A stretch of DNA of 64,000 bases, from the NCBI GenBank assembly GCA_963829355.1, contig CAWHHZ010000008.1, forward strand, positions 433,062 to 497,061. The letters are read 5' to 3'. The translations under genes were made by a program, and so were the position numbers. Below, piece by piece: positions 51,051 to 60,813 of the stretch; position 1 is the first letter of the stretch, and the number at the start of each line of letters is the position of its first letter. Under the pieces are notes generated by a model. That model did no database searches and was not told the origin of the DNA. It worked only from the letters and a program-made list of their open reading frames with translations. This DNA comes from CAWHHZ01 sp963829355 (lineage in GTDB: Bacteria; Acidobacteriota; Thermoanaerobaculia; Gp7-AA8; JAHWKK01).

Positions 51051-53405
51051 ATGAAAAAAACCACAGCATGGCAGCTACTTGCCCTGATCCTGCTTCTGAC
51101 TGCCGCGCCTGTTGTCGGTGCCGCTACCTTCACCCGAGCCGACTGGGAGGGTCTCCAGCAGTGGCAGTTCTCTTCCGGGACCGTGCCGGTTCCCGCGGAC
51201 GGTCTCAGCTTCACAATCGATCAGGCGAGGTGGAACCTGACGTCGGGGACACTTCGCTTCATGAAACCGGTCCGCGGTGTCACGACGGGACTGCTCTTCG
51301 AGGGGTCCGGGACGATGTCGATGGCGGTTCCTGACCGGGTCGAGCTGGCCCAGTTGCGAAGAATGGCTGGAGATTCCTCACTGAATGACCTGCAGCTCTC
51401 CTTCAACACCCTCGTTCTCCGGTCGTCAGCAATGCCGTTCGACAATCTGATTCCAGCGTCCGCGGAAGAGTGGAAGGCTCATCCCATCACGACCGAGCGT
51501 CACGATACTCTGATCGAGCTCGGCGGGATCGACCCGGACGCGCGGATCATCGCGGCACTCACCGATCCGGGCGACCGCTATTCTCTCGTCGACATGAAGA
51601 CGGACCGATGGGACTGGGTCCGCTTCACCTCCGACGAGAAGCAATCGGAAGAGATCGAGGTGGTCCATCTGAACCGGCGATACCCGGAGGTGTGGATCAG
51701 CCTGGACCAGAAGGAAGAGCAACTGCGTGGCGGGCGTCCCGCCAAAACATTCGAGCCACGTGCGCGGCTCGAGCATCTTCAGGTTCGCGCCGATCTCACT
51801 CGTCGAGGGCGCGGTTCATCCGTAGGAAAGAGTCGGACGAATCCGATCAACGCTCAATTCACCTCGACCGTCACGACAGTCCCCCTGAACGAGGGGATGA
51901 CATCCCTCCACTTCACTCTGCACCCCTACGCCAAGGTGAGCGAAGTCACCGGACCGGACGGAGAAACGCTGGACTATCTTCGCGATCATCGCGGAAAGAG
52001 AGCGTTCTCTCTCGACAATGATCTCTATGACGAAGACCTGCTCGTTCTCTTCCCCGATGCACTCCATAAGGGAGAACCGGTCGAAGTTACGGTCGAATAC
52101 GAGCTCGAGATCACGAACTACGTAAGCGGCAACTCGTGGTATCCCACCATTTCCACGAACTATCTCGAGAACCATACCGCCGAGCTCGAGCTCACGGCGC
52201 CCCTCAAGTACGACGTTTACGCGATGGGCAGCAAGACCGACACGCGCAGGGGACCGGATAGTGAAACGACGGTCTGGAGCATCACGAAACCGACCCCGAT
52301 GGTCACATTCGCCGTGGGCAAGGACTTCAAGACAAAAGAGATCGAGATGGAGGAATCGACCAACGTCGTCGCGTTCGGTCCGGTGATGGGTCTCGGCCGG
52401 GGCGACATGATCGGCAACGTCGCTGCCGATGTCGCGAACAGCACCAGGTTCTTCTCATGGCTTTTCGATCGCCCTCTTTCGAATGACACCTTATACGTGA
52501 CATCGATCGCAGCGAGCCACGGACAGGCCTTCGACGGCTTTCTCCACATGTCCGAGGAAACGTTCGACTCGGAGCACCCGGGCGCGTCGGAGCTGTTCAG
52601 GGCTCATGAGGTGGCGCACCAGTGGTGGGGGCACGAGGTTGGCTGGCAGACCTACCGCGACCAGTGGCTGAGCGAATCGTTCGCCGAATATGCGGCCATG
52701 ATGTTCGTCCAGGCAGCGATGAACGACGACGGGAAGACCTTCGAGGAGATCCTCGACGTCTACACGAACATGTTGAACGGCTCACTGCGAGGGGCCTACA
52801 GCAAGTTCTCTCGCCCCTGGCTGATCGAGATGAACGACAACTCGCGAGGCCGCCTCGGTGCGATCGATGTCGGCTATCGCGCCGGAACCGCAGAAATGCC
52901 GGGCGGATACATCATTCAGTCGTACTACAAGGGCCCGCTGGTGATCCACATGCTTCGAACCATGCTCCTGAACCAGACGCGCTCAGAGGATGGTTTCATC
53001 ACGGTCATGAGAGACTTTCTGGCGACGTATTCGGGAGAATCTGCCACGACCGAGGACCTCCAGCGCATTCTCGAGAAGCACTATCCCGGAGACTGGAGCT
53101 GGTTCTTCGACCAGTGGATCTATCGTTCCGATATCCCGACCCTCCAGTACGCCGTCGACAATCCTCGTTCAGCGAACGCGAAGGGGACCTACACGGTGAC
53201 GGTCCGCGTGAAGAAGACGGACGTTCCGGCCGATTTCGTCACACCCGTTCCGATCCGAATGGAGCTTGCTTCGGGGCAGGTCGCGACCGTCACGGCCGTG
53301 GTCAGACAAGCCGAGCAAACCTTCGAGTACGAACTGCCCTCCCGACCGAAAAGCGTCGAATTCAACGCCGGACACGGTATCCTCGCCGCGGTCAGAAAAA
53401 TGTGA
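51051..53405 (+). CDS. Secreted M1 family aminopeptidase-like protein
   Basis: The 784-residue protein has a signal peptide (MKKTTAWQLLALILLLTAAP) and a gluzincin zinc site, HEVAH at 519-523 with Glu542 in SESFAEY, exactly 18 residues apart as in M1. The usual GxMEN exopeptidase motif is replaced by GQAFDGFLHMSEE, so substrate specificity may differ. About 450 residues of beta-rich sequence precede the catalytic domain. GGAGG stands 6 bases before ATG 51051. Likely an envelope peptidase for protein scavenging, like the M49, M20 and M14 genes in this window. Confidence 0.88.
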   Translation: MKKTTAWQLLALILLLTAAPVVGAATFTRADWEGLQQWQFSSGTVPVPADGLSFTIDQARWNLTSGTLRFMKPVRGVTTGLLFEGSGTMSMAVPDRVELAQLRRMAGDSSLNDLQLSFNTLVLRSSAMPFDNLIPASAEEWKAHPITTERHDTLIELGGIDPDARIIAALTDPGDRYSLVDMKTDRWDWVRFTSDEKQSEEIEVVHLNRRYPEVWISLDQKEEQLRGGRPAKTFEPRARLEHLQVRADLTRRGRGSSVGKSRTNPINAQFTSTVTTVPLNEGMTSLHFTLHPYAKVSEVTGPDGETLDYLRDHRGKRAFSLDNDLYDEDLLVLFPDALHKGEPVEVTVEYELEITNYVSGNSWYPTISTNYLENHTAELELTAPLKYDVYAMGSKTDTRRGPDSETTVWSITKPTPMVTFAVGKDFKTKEIEMEESTNVVAFGPVMGLGRGDMIGNVAADVANSTRFFSWLFDRPLSNDTLYVTSIAASHGQAFDGFLHMSEETFDSEHPGASELFRAHEVAHQWWGHEVGWQTYRDQWLSESFAEYAAMMFVQAAMNDDGKTFEEILDVYTNMLNGSLRGAYSKFSRPWLIEMNDNSRGRLGAIDVGYRAGTAEMPGGYIIQSYYKGPLVIHMLRTMLLNQTRSEDGFITVMRDFLATYSGESATTEDLQRILEKHYPGDWSWFFDQWIYRSDIPTLQYAVDNPRSANAKGTYTVTVRVKKTDVPADFVTPVPIRMELASGQVATVTAVVRQAEQTFEYELPSRPKSVEFNAGHGILAAVRKM

Positions 53406-53407
53406 GG

Positions 53408-53755
53408 GCAGTCGTCAGTCAACAGTCGTCAGTCTATGTCAGTCAACAGTCGTCAGTCGTTAGTCGTCAGTCGTCGGAGTACCGCCGAGAATGGCGAAGG
53501 ACCCGGGGTAACGAGAAACTCATCTTTGGCTACTCGAAGACAGGGTGTTGTCATTCCGAAGCGCAGCGAGGAATCTGGGTGGAGGGAATCGTCGTCGTGC
53601 TGGCATCGCCCATCACCCGCCCAGATTCCTCAGTCGCGATGAAGCCGCTCCTTCGGAATGACAGTTTCGTCGAGTCCGCCTCGACGCATCGCGTCGTCCC
53701 ACAGCTCTCGATCACGACCCACGACTGTTGACTGTCGACTGTGGACTGACGACTG
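53408..53755. repeat. Composite element: inverted CAGTCGT arms around a GTCATTCCGAAGC core
   Basis: The left arm (53408-53478) has CAGTCGT/CAGTCAA units. The core starts at 53550 (GTCATTCCGAAGCGCAGCGA) and closes with its inverse, CTTCGGAATGAC, at 53664. The right arm (about 53721-53755) has complementary GACTGTTGACTGTCGACTGT units. Same architecture as 646-995. No gene is seen. Confidence 0.85.
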
Positions 53756-53989
53756 CTACTCGTCCATCGCCTGATTGACGTCGTCAACCCGTTCGTTCTC
53801 GTCCTCGCGCAACTCGTCAGCTTTCGCGGTGGCCGTACCGACGGTGTCGCCGACTCTCGTCGCAAAGTCTTTCGAGTCTTCAGTTACGGCGGTGTCAGAC
53901 GTCTCTGTCGCCGCCGATTCGGGATCGTCAGCGGCACATCCCCCGACGAGCAACGATGTCAAAAACAGAATCGCGATCATACGGTTCAT
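53756..53989 (-). CDS. Small hypothetical lipoprotein
   Basis: The 77-residue product has a lipobox (LLVGGC, Cys18) after MNRMIAILFLTS and an acidic, Thr/Ala/Asp-rich remainder with no fold I recognise. AGAGGA lies 6 bases before ATG 53989; the longer ORF from 54088 has no signal and was not used. It diverges from glgB. Confidence 0.65.
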   Translation of the reverse strand: MNRMIAILFLTSLLVGGCAADDPESAATETSDTAVTEDSKDFATRVGDTVGTATAKADELREDENERVDDVNQAMDE

Positions 53990-54110
53990 CAGAAATCCTC
54001 TCCGGGCTGCATCACGCTTGCAGGTAATACTGACAGCATATCGAATGATCCGCCGCTGAACGAGCCGCGGATCAGTGAGAACTCCCACCCATTGTCATAC
54101 GAGGAGCAAC

Positions 54111-56441
54111 GTGAACGAAGAACGGAACAACGACGCGCCGAAGCCGGAAAGCACGACTGGACACGATAGCGAATCGTCCGGCAAGGCGCCCGCAAAAGAT
54201 CGGCATCGAAGAAGTCGGCGACCAGGAAGACCCCCGCAAAACGCTCGTCGTCGAAGAAGCTCATCAAAGAAAGCAACGCCCAGCAAGGCTGGCAGCAGGA
54301 AGACCTCCGCAAAACAGACGGCAAAGAAGCCCGCAACCAAGCGAGACCGTAAATCCACGTCCAGCCAGGACGTTTCTGCAGGAACCGAAGCCGCGTCGAG
54401 CTCCTCGACGAACGAAAACTCCGCGACTCCGCCGAACAACGCAGTCGCGGCCGCGACCTCCGTCACCAGCAGCGGATCTTCCGCGGCAGACTCGAGGCCT
54501 GTTGCCAACCCGAAAGGATCCGCGAGCACGATTCAGGTGATCGACGGCGTTCCAACCCCGATCACGGACGCCGACATCTTCCTGTTCAACGAAGGTACTC
54601 ACTACCGGCTCTACGAGAAGTTCGGTTCCCGTCCCATGGAGCACGACGGCAAGACAGGAACATTCTTTGCCGTATGGGCACCGAATGCCGAGCTGGTCTC
54701 GGTGATCGGCGACTTCAATGACTGGGACAAGGACGCCTGGCACCTCCGCCCCCGAGGGAGCTCGGGGATCTGGGAGGGCTTCATCCCGGACGTCACGGTC
54801 GGATCGCGCTACAAGTACCACATCCGATCGCGCGACGCCGGCTACTCGGTCGACAAGGCCGATCCTTTCGGCTTCATGCACGAGACACCCCCGCACACGG
54901 GATCCGTCGTTACCGATCTCGATTACGAATGGAACGACGACGCATGGATGCGAACGAGAAAGGAGAAGATCGCGCTCGACGCTCCCGTCTCCGTTTACGA
55001 GGTCCATCTCGGTTCCTGGATGCGGATTCCGGAGGAGAACGGCCGCTCTCTCGGCTATCGGGAGGCGGCTCCCAAGCTCGCCGAGTACCTGAAGGAGATG
55101 GGATTCACGCACGTCGAGTTCCTTCCTCTCATGGAACATCCGTTCTACGGCTCATGGGGCTACCAGACCACCGGCTACTTCGCCCCCACCAGCCGTTACG
55201 GTAAGCCGCAGGACTTCATGTATCTCGTCGACTACCTGCACCAGAACGACATCGGCGTCATCCTGGACTGGGTCCCTTCCCATTTCCCTTCCGACGAGCA
55301 CGGCTTGTCGTATTTCGACGGTACACATCTGTACGAGCACGCCGATCCGCGGCAGGGGTATCACCCGGACTGGAACAGTTACATCTTCAACTACGGGCGC
55401 AACGAAGTCCGAAGCTTCCTCGCGTCGAGTGCCGCCTACTGGATCGACAAGTTCCACATCGACGGACTCCGCGTCGACGCCGTCGCCTCGATGCTCTATC
55501 TCGACTACTCGAGAAAAGAGGGCGAGTGGATCCCGAACAAGTACGGCGGCCGCGAGAACATCGACGCGATCGAGTTCATGCGCCGGCTCAATACCGATCT
55601 GTACCGGGATCATCCCGACATCCAGACGATCGCTGAGGAGTCGACCGCATGGCCGATGGTCTCGCGCCCGACCTACCTCGGAGGACTCGGCTTTGGGATG
55701 AAGTGGGACATGGGGTGGATGCACGACACCCTCACCTACATGCAGAAAGATCCGCTCTTCCGGCCACACCACCACAACTCGCTGACCTTCCGGTTGATTT
55801 ACGCGTATACCGAGAGCTTCATGCTTCCTCTCTCGCACGATGAGGTCGTGCATGGAAAGGGATCACTGATCGGCAAGATGCCGGGAGACGACTGGCAGAA
55901 GTTCGCAAATCTGCGGCTTCTCTACTCGTACATGTGGGCGCAGCCTGGAAAGAAGCTTCTCTTCATGGGCGGTGAGCTCGCACAACGAGCGGAGTGGAAC
56001 CACGATTCGAGCCTCGAGTGGCATCTGACCGAGAACGCCTCACATCGCGGTATCCAGAAGGTCGTCGCGGACCTCAACTCCGTATATCGCGACTATAGCG
56101 CCATGCACGAGATCGAGAACGACCCTGCCGGATTCGAATGGATCGATGCGAATGATTCGGCACAGAGCGTGATCAGCTTCCTCCGCAAGGACAAGGCGGG
56201 CAATGCCGTGATCGCGATCTTCAACTTCACTCCGGTGCCCAGGCGGAACTACATGATCGGCGTTCCCAGGAGCGGCTTCTGGAAGGAGATCTTCAACAGT
56301 GATGCAGAGATCTACGGCGGGACCGGGATGGGAAATCTCGGTCGCGTCGAAACGGCTCCCGTCCAGATCCACGGGAGAAACAATGCCCTGAATCTGACTC
56401 TGCCGCCCCTCGGCGCCATCTTCCTCGTGCATGAAAAGTAG
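54111..56441 (+). CDS. glgB: 1,4-alpha-glucan branching enzyme with a basic N-terminal tail
   Basis: The 776-residue protein has about 130 residues of low-complexity, Lys/Arg/Ser/Thr-rich sequence, a CBM48 domain (TGTFFAVWAPNAELVSVIGD), and a GH13 catalytic domain: nucleophile Asp456 in DGLRVDAVASM, acid Glu in IAEEST (509/510) and Asp577 in LSHDEVVHGKG. It forms alpha-1,6 branches in glycogen. GTG 54111 has AGGAG 4 bases upstream. The tail resembles histone H1/AlgP-like repeats; the alternate frame between about 54194 and 54260 gives a cleaner KRSASKKSATRKTPAKRSSS run, so two compensating indels are likely. First gene of the glycogen/trehalose operon. Confidence 0.93.
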   Translation: MNEERNNDAPKPESTTGHDSESSGKAPAKDRHRRSRRPGRPPQNARRRRSSSKKATPSKAGSRKTSAKQTAKKPATKRDRKSTSSQDVSAGTEAASSSSTNENSATPPNNAVAAATSVTSSGSSAADSRPVANPKGSASTIQVIDGVPTPITDADIFLFNEGTHYRLYEKFGSRPMEHDGKTGTFFAVWAPNAELVSVIGDFNDWDKDAWHLRPRGSSGIWEGFIPDVTVGSRYKYHIRSRDAGYSVDKADPFGFMHETPPHTGSVVTDLDYEWNDDAWMRTRKEKIALDAPVSVYEVHLGSWMRIPEENGRSLGYREAAPKLAEYLKEMGFTHVEFLPLMEHPFYGSWGYQTTGYFAPTSRYGKPQDFMYLVDYLHQNDIGVILDWVPSHFPSDEHGLSYFDGTHLYEHADPRQGYHPDWNSYIFNYGRNEVRSFLASSAAYWIDKFHIDGLRVDAVASMLYLDYSRKEGEWIPNKYGGRENIDAIEFMRRLNTDLYRDHPDIQTIAEESTAWPMVSRPTYLGGLGFGMKWDMGWMHDTLTYMQKDPLFRPHHHNSLTFRLIYAYTESFMLPLSHDEVVHGKGSLIGKMPGDDWQKFANLRLLYSYMWAQPGKKLLFMGGELAQRAEWNHDSSLEWHLTENASHRGIQKVVADLNSVYRDYSAMHEIENDPAGFEWIDANDSAQSVISFLRKDKAGNAVIAIFNFTPVPRRNYMIGVPRSGFWKEIFNSDAEIYGGTGMGNLGRVETAPVQIHGRNNALNLTLPPLGAIFLVHEK

Positions 56442-58260
56442 GAGTGCCTTGAAAGGAGACGGCGGTGGACCAGGGGCCCATGTCGCGGCGGAGGGGGTTC
56501 TCTTCCGCCTGTGGGCGCCAGAGTGCCGCAAGGCCACGCTGCGGCTGAGTCCGGAGGAGAAGACCCGGGATCTCTTCATGAGCCGTGTCGATGGCGGTTA
56601 CTGGGAGGTCTTCGCCGAAGGAGCCCGGGCCGGAGATCGTTATCTCTTCTCGGTCGGCGAATCTGATTTCTTTCCTGATCCGGCTTCGCGCTCGCAACCC
56701 GACGGCGTGCACAGCTCATCCGCCGTCGTCGACCTCGACTTCAACTGGAACGATCAGGCGTGGCGAGGAGTCCCGCGGCGCGATCTGGTCTTCTACGAGC
56801 TCCACGTCGGGACCTTTACTCCCGAGGGAACACTCGATGCGATCGAGCCTCATCTCGAGCGACTCAGGGAGCTCGGAGTCACGGCGATCGAACTGATGCC
56901 CCTGGCCCAGTTTCCCGGCGAGCGGAACTGGGGGTACGACGGGGTCTATCAATGGGCGGTTCAAAACAGTTATGGCGGTCCGAAGGCTCTCCAGCGGCTC
57001 GCCGATCGTTGTCACGAGCACGGACTCGCTCTGTTTCTCGACGTGGTCTACAACCACCTCGGCCCCGAGGGAAACTACCTGGGGCAGTTCGCGCCATACT
57101 TCACGAGCCGCTACAACACGCCGTGGGGAGACGCGCTGAACTTCGACGATGCCTGGAACGAGGGCGTGCGCGACTACTTCATCGAGAGCGCTCTTTCATG
57201 GTTCCGCGATTTTCATGTCGACGGGCTGCGACTCGACGCGGTTCACGCCATCTTCGACAATTCCGCACGTCCCTTCCTCCAGGAGCTCGCCGATCGTACG
57301 GCACGACTCGAGGAAGAGCTCGGCCGGCCACTCCATCTCGTCGCGGAGAGTGACCTGAACGATCCCAAGCTGCTCCGTTCACCGGACTGCGGAGGATTCG
57401 GCCTCGATGCGCAGTGGAGCGATGACTTCCACCACGCCGTTCACTCTCTGCTGACGGGGGAGCAGGACGGCTACTACGAGGACTTCGGAGATCTCCATCA
57501 CCTCGAGAGAGCGATCCGCGATGTCTTCGTTTACGACGGCAGATTCTCGCAGCATCGTAACCGCCGCCACGGCGCGCCCGCCGGGAACCTCGACGGATCA
57601 CGGTTCGTGGTCGCCATCCAGAATCACGACCAGGTCGGGAACCGGATGCTCGGCGAGCGATTCGGCGAGCTGATCGCGTTCGAGAAACAGAAGCTCGCCG
57701 CCGGATTGCTTCTTCTCTCTCCGTTTCTGCCGCTGATCTTCATGGGAGACGAGTACGCCGCGACCTCGCCATTCCTCTACTTCACGAGCCACTCCGATCC
57801 GGATCTCGTGCGAGGGGTCCGCGAGGGGCGAAAGAAGGAATTCGCTGCATTCGCGTGGAAGGGCGAAGCACCCGATCCGCAGAGCTCCGAGACATTCGAG
57901 GGCTCGAAGGTCGATCACTCCCGCACGCCCGGTGAACGATCGGCGATCATGCATGATCTCTACAGAACATTGCTCGAGTTGCGACGCAGTCACGCGGCAC
58001 TGAGGGAAACCGACCGGAAATGGACCGAAGTGCAAAGATCGGGAGACCGACTCGATCTCGTACGACGCTCGGGTCAGGGCCCGTCGATCATGATCAGCTT
58101 CAACTTCGGCGAAGCCGCAATCGCCGCCCACACCGGCTCGGCTCGCAGACTTCTCGACAGCTCCGCTCCGGAATGGTCCCTCCCCGGCTCGGCGAGTCAC
58201 AGCGAAGCTGATCTCGCACGTCACTCCTTCTCGATCTATGAGATCGCAACACGCGCCTGA
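56431..58260 (+). CDS. treZ: Malto-oligosyltrehalose trehalohydrolase
   Basis: The 609-residue GH13 enzyme has the TreZ layout: E-set domain (GVLFRLWAPECRKATLRLSP), YELHVGTFTPEGTLDAI, ERNWGYDGVYQWAVQNSYGG, nucleophile Asp in DGLRLDAVHAI, acid Glu in LVAESDLND, and IQNHDQVGNRMLG. It releases trehalose from maltooligosyl-trehalose ends made by TreY. It overlaps glgB by 11 bases and is in the same operon. Confidence 0.95.
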   Translation: MKSRSALKGDGGGPGAHVAAEGVLFRLWAPECRKATLRLSPEEKTRDLFMSRVDGGYWEVFAEGARAGDRYLFSVGESDFFPDPASRSQPDGVHSSSAVVDLDFNWNDQAWRGVPRRDLVFYELHVGTFTPEGTLDAIEPHLERLRELGVTAIELMPLAQFPGERNWGYDGVYQWAVQNSYGGPKALQRLADRCHEHGLALFLDVVYNHLGPEGNYLGQFAPYFTSRYNTPWGDALNFDDAWNEGVRDYFIESALSWFRDFHVDGLRLDAVHAIFDNSARPFLQELADRTARLEEELGRPLHLVAESDLNDPKLLRSPDCGGFGLDAQWSDDFHHAVHSLLTGEQDGYYEDFGDLHHLERAIRDVFVYDGRFSQHRNRRHGAPAGNLDGSRFVVAIQNHDQVGNRMLGERFGELIAFEKQKLAAGLLLLSPFLPLIFMGDEYAATSPFLYFTSHSDPDLVRGVREGRKKEFAAFAWKGEAPDPQSSETFEGSKVDHSRTPGERSAIMHDLYRTLLELRRSHAALRETDRKWTEVQRSGDRLDLVRRSGQGPSIMISFNFGEAAIAAHTGSARRLLDSSAPEWSLPGSASHSEADLARHSFSIYEIATRA

Positions 58261-58362
58261 GAAAATAGCCGTCGAAATTCAAATTCGTTTCACTGATCGG
58301 GTATCGGAATCGCAATTACAGAATTGGCCGATTACCCGACGACAGGAGAAGAACAGACGTTT

Positions 58363-60813
58363 ATGACGAACCGCTACCTATGCATTCATGGCCATTTCTA
58401 CCAGCCGCCGCGTGAGAACCCGTGGCTCGAAGCAGTCGAGTTCCAGGATTCTGCTCACCCGTATCACGACTGGAACGAGCGCGTGAGCGCCGAATCGTAT
58501 CGCCCGAACAGCGCCTCCCGGATCCTCGGCCGTGAAGAGACGATCGAGAAGATCGTCAACAACTACGAGAGAATCAGCTTCAACTTCGGCCCCACTCTCC
58601 TCGCATGGCTGGAAGAGTCGGCGCCCGATACTTACGAACGAGTCATCGACGCCGACCGGCGGAGTCGCGAGCGCTTCAGCGGCCACGGCTCCGCGATCGC
58701 GCAGTCGTTCAACCACGTCATCATGCCGCTCGCCAACCTGCGCGACAAGGTCACACAGGTGCGCTGGGGAATCCGCGATTTCGAGAAGCGCTTCGGCCGG
58801 AAGCCGGAAGGAATGTGGCTTCCTGAGACCGCTGTCGACACCGAGACACTGGAAGTGCTCGCCGAGCACGGCATCGCCTTCACGATTCTCGAGCCGCATC
58901 AGGCCGCGCGTTTCCGCAGGATCGGCGATGAGGACTGGCAGGAGACGAAACAGGAGGGTATCGACCCGACGCGGGGATACGTCGCAAACCTTCCCTCCGG
59001 ACGGTCGATCAACCTCTTCTTCTACGACGGTCCGATCTCACGAGCGATCGCCTTCGAGAATCTCCTCGAGCGAGGGGAGTATCTGGCGTCGAGGCTCGAA
59101 CAGGCATTCAGACCCGAGCGGGACTGGCCTCAGATCGTTCACATTGCCACAGACGGCGAGACATACGGACATCATCACCGGTACGGTGACATGGCTCTCG
59201 CGTTTGCTCTCGAGACCATCGATCGCGACGACGACGTCGAGCTCACGATCTATGGCGAGTATCTCGAGAAGCACCCGCCGGAGTGGGAAGTCGAGATCGC
59301 CGAGGACACCTCGTGGAGCTGCGCGCACGGGGTGGAACGGTGGCGGAGCAACTGCGGATGCCATACCGGCGGAGACGAAAGCTGGGATCAGAAATGGCGC
59401 CAACCGCTTCGCGAGGCTCTCGACTGGCTGCGCGACCGCGTGTCCCCACTCTATGAGCAGGAAGCTGCAAAACTGCTGAGAGATCCATGGGCGGCGCGCG
59501 ACGACTATATCGAGATCGTGCTGGATCGAAGTGCGGAGGTGGTCGCGCGATTCTTCGATCGGCACGCCTCGCACTCACTCTCGGACGAGGAAAAGATCCG
59601 GGTGCTCGAGCTCATGGAGCTGCAGCGTCACGCGATGCTCATGTACACGAGCTGCGGATGGTTCTTCAATGATCTCTCAGGAATCGAAACGGTTCAGGTC
59701 ATCCAGTACGCGGCGCGTGTGATTCAGCTCGCACAGATGCTGTCAGGAGACGACCTCGAGCCGGAGATGCTCGACCGACTCGAAGTTGCCGAGAGCAACA
59801 TCCCGGAGTACAAGAATGGGCGGGAGATCTACGAAAAGTGGATCCGCTCCACGATCGTCGATCTTCGCCGCGTCGCAGCCCACTACGCTGTACTTTCGCT
59901 GTTCGACCGATTCGGAAAAAAGGATGACATTTACTGCTATACGGTCGAGCGACTCGATCATCACTCGATCAGCTCCGGCCGTTCCCGTGTCGAAGCTGGA
60001 CACCTCCGCGTGACCTCTCACATCACGCGCGAGAAAGCGGAATTCTCATACGGCGTGCTGTATCTCGGCGACCTCAGCGTGTCCGGAGGCGTCCGGGCAT
60101 ACCAGGGGCAGGAAGAGTATTCGAAGCTCGTTTCGGATCTGACTGAATCATTCTCCCGCGCCGATTTTCCCGCCGTCATCCGCGCGCTCGACCAGGATCT
60201 CGGAGATCTCAGCTTCTCGATCAAGTCACTCTTCCGGGACGAACAGCGACGGGTGCTGAACTCCATCTGGACGCGCACACTCTCCGAATCGGAGACGCTC
60301 TACCGCCAGCTCTACGATCAATACGTGCCGCTCATGCGTTTTCACGCGGAGACCGGTATCCCGTTCCCACGGTCGATGCAGTTGGCCACGGAGTTGTCGA
60401 TCAATGTTCAGCTCCGCCAGGAGCTGGAAGAAGACGAGATCGACCTTGCGAGAGTGCAGAACCTGGTGCGCGACGCGAAAATGGCGTCGATCGAGCTCGA
60501 CAGGGAGACGATCACTTTCCCGTTCGAAGAACGGCTCCGATCGATCGGAGCGCGATTCCAGAAGATTCCCCAGTCGCTCGATCTGCTGAGCGAGCTCGAG
60601 CGACTCCTCGACGTGGCAGACGAGCTTCCGATCCCGATCGACCCATGGCGGATACAGACCTCCTACCACGCGATCCTCAAAGACAACGCGGCGCTGGTGG
60701 AATCCATGGCAGGTTCCTACGATGAAAATGATCAGGAGTGGGTGCGCAGATTTCGCGAGCTCGGCGAGCGACTCGATATCCGGGTACCCGAACGGCTCGA
60801 GGAGGGGCGGTGA
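58363..60813 (+). CDS. GH57 family glycoside hydrolase (DUF3536-containing)
   Basis: The 816-residue protein has the GH57 N-terminus (YLCIHGHFYQPPRENPWLEA), the catalytic Glu region EGMWLPETAVDTETL, and TDGETYGHHHRYGDMALAF with the acid Asp. The C-terminal part is helical (LARVQNLVRDAKM), typical of DUF3536 members. GH57 enzymes act on alpha-glucans (amylase, branching or 4-alpha-glucanotransferase). Its place between treZ and treY suggests that it trims glycogen or maltodextrin for trehalose synthesis. ATG 58363 matches the family start; TTG 58324 is an alternative. The stop overlaps the treY start as GTGA. Confidence 0.88.
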   Translation: MTNRYLCIHGHFYQPPRENPWLEAVEFQDSAHPYHDWNERVSAESYRPNSASRILGREETIEKIVNNYERISFNFGPTLLAWLEESAPDTYERVIDADRRSRERFSGHGSAIAQSFNHVIMPLANLRDKVTQVRWGIRDFEKRFGRKPEGMWLPETAVDTETLEVLAEHGIAFTILEPHQAARFRRIGDEDWQETKQEGIDPTRGYVANLPSGRSINLFFYDGPISRAIAFENLLERGEYLASRLEQAFRPERDWPQIVHIATDGETYGHHHRYGDMALAFALETIDRDDDVELTIYGEYLEKHPPEWEVEIAEDTSWSCAHGVERWRSNCGCHTGGDESWDQKWRQPLREALDWLRDRVSPLYEQEAAKLLRDPWAARDDYIEIVLDRSAEVVARFFDRHASHSLSDEEKIRVLELMELQRHAMLMYTSCGWFFNDLSGIETVQVIQYAARVIQLAQMLSGDDLEPEMLDRLEVAESNIPEYKNGREIYEKWIRSTIVDLRRVAAHYAVLSLFDRFGKKDDIYCYTVERLDHHSISSGRSRVEAGHLRVTSHITREKAEFSYGVLYLGDLSVSGGVRAYQGQEEYSKLVSDLTESFSRADFPAVIRALDQDLGDLSFSIKSLFRDEQRRVLNSIWTRTLSESETLYRQLYDQYVPLMRFHAETGIPFPRSMQLATELSINVQLRQELEEDEIDLARVQNLVRDAKMASIELDRETITFPFEERLRSIGARFQKIPQSLDLLSELERLLDVADELPIPIDPWRIQTSYHAILKDNAALVESMAGSYDENDQEWVRRFRELGERLDIRVPERLEEGR

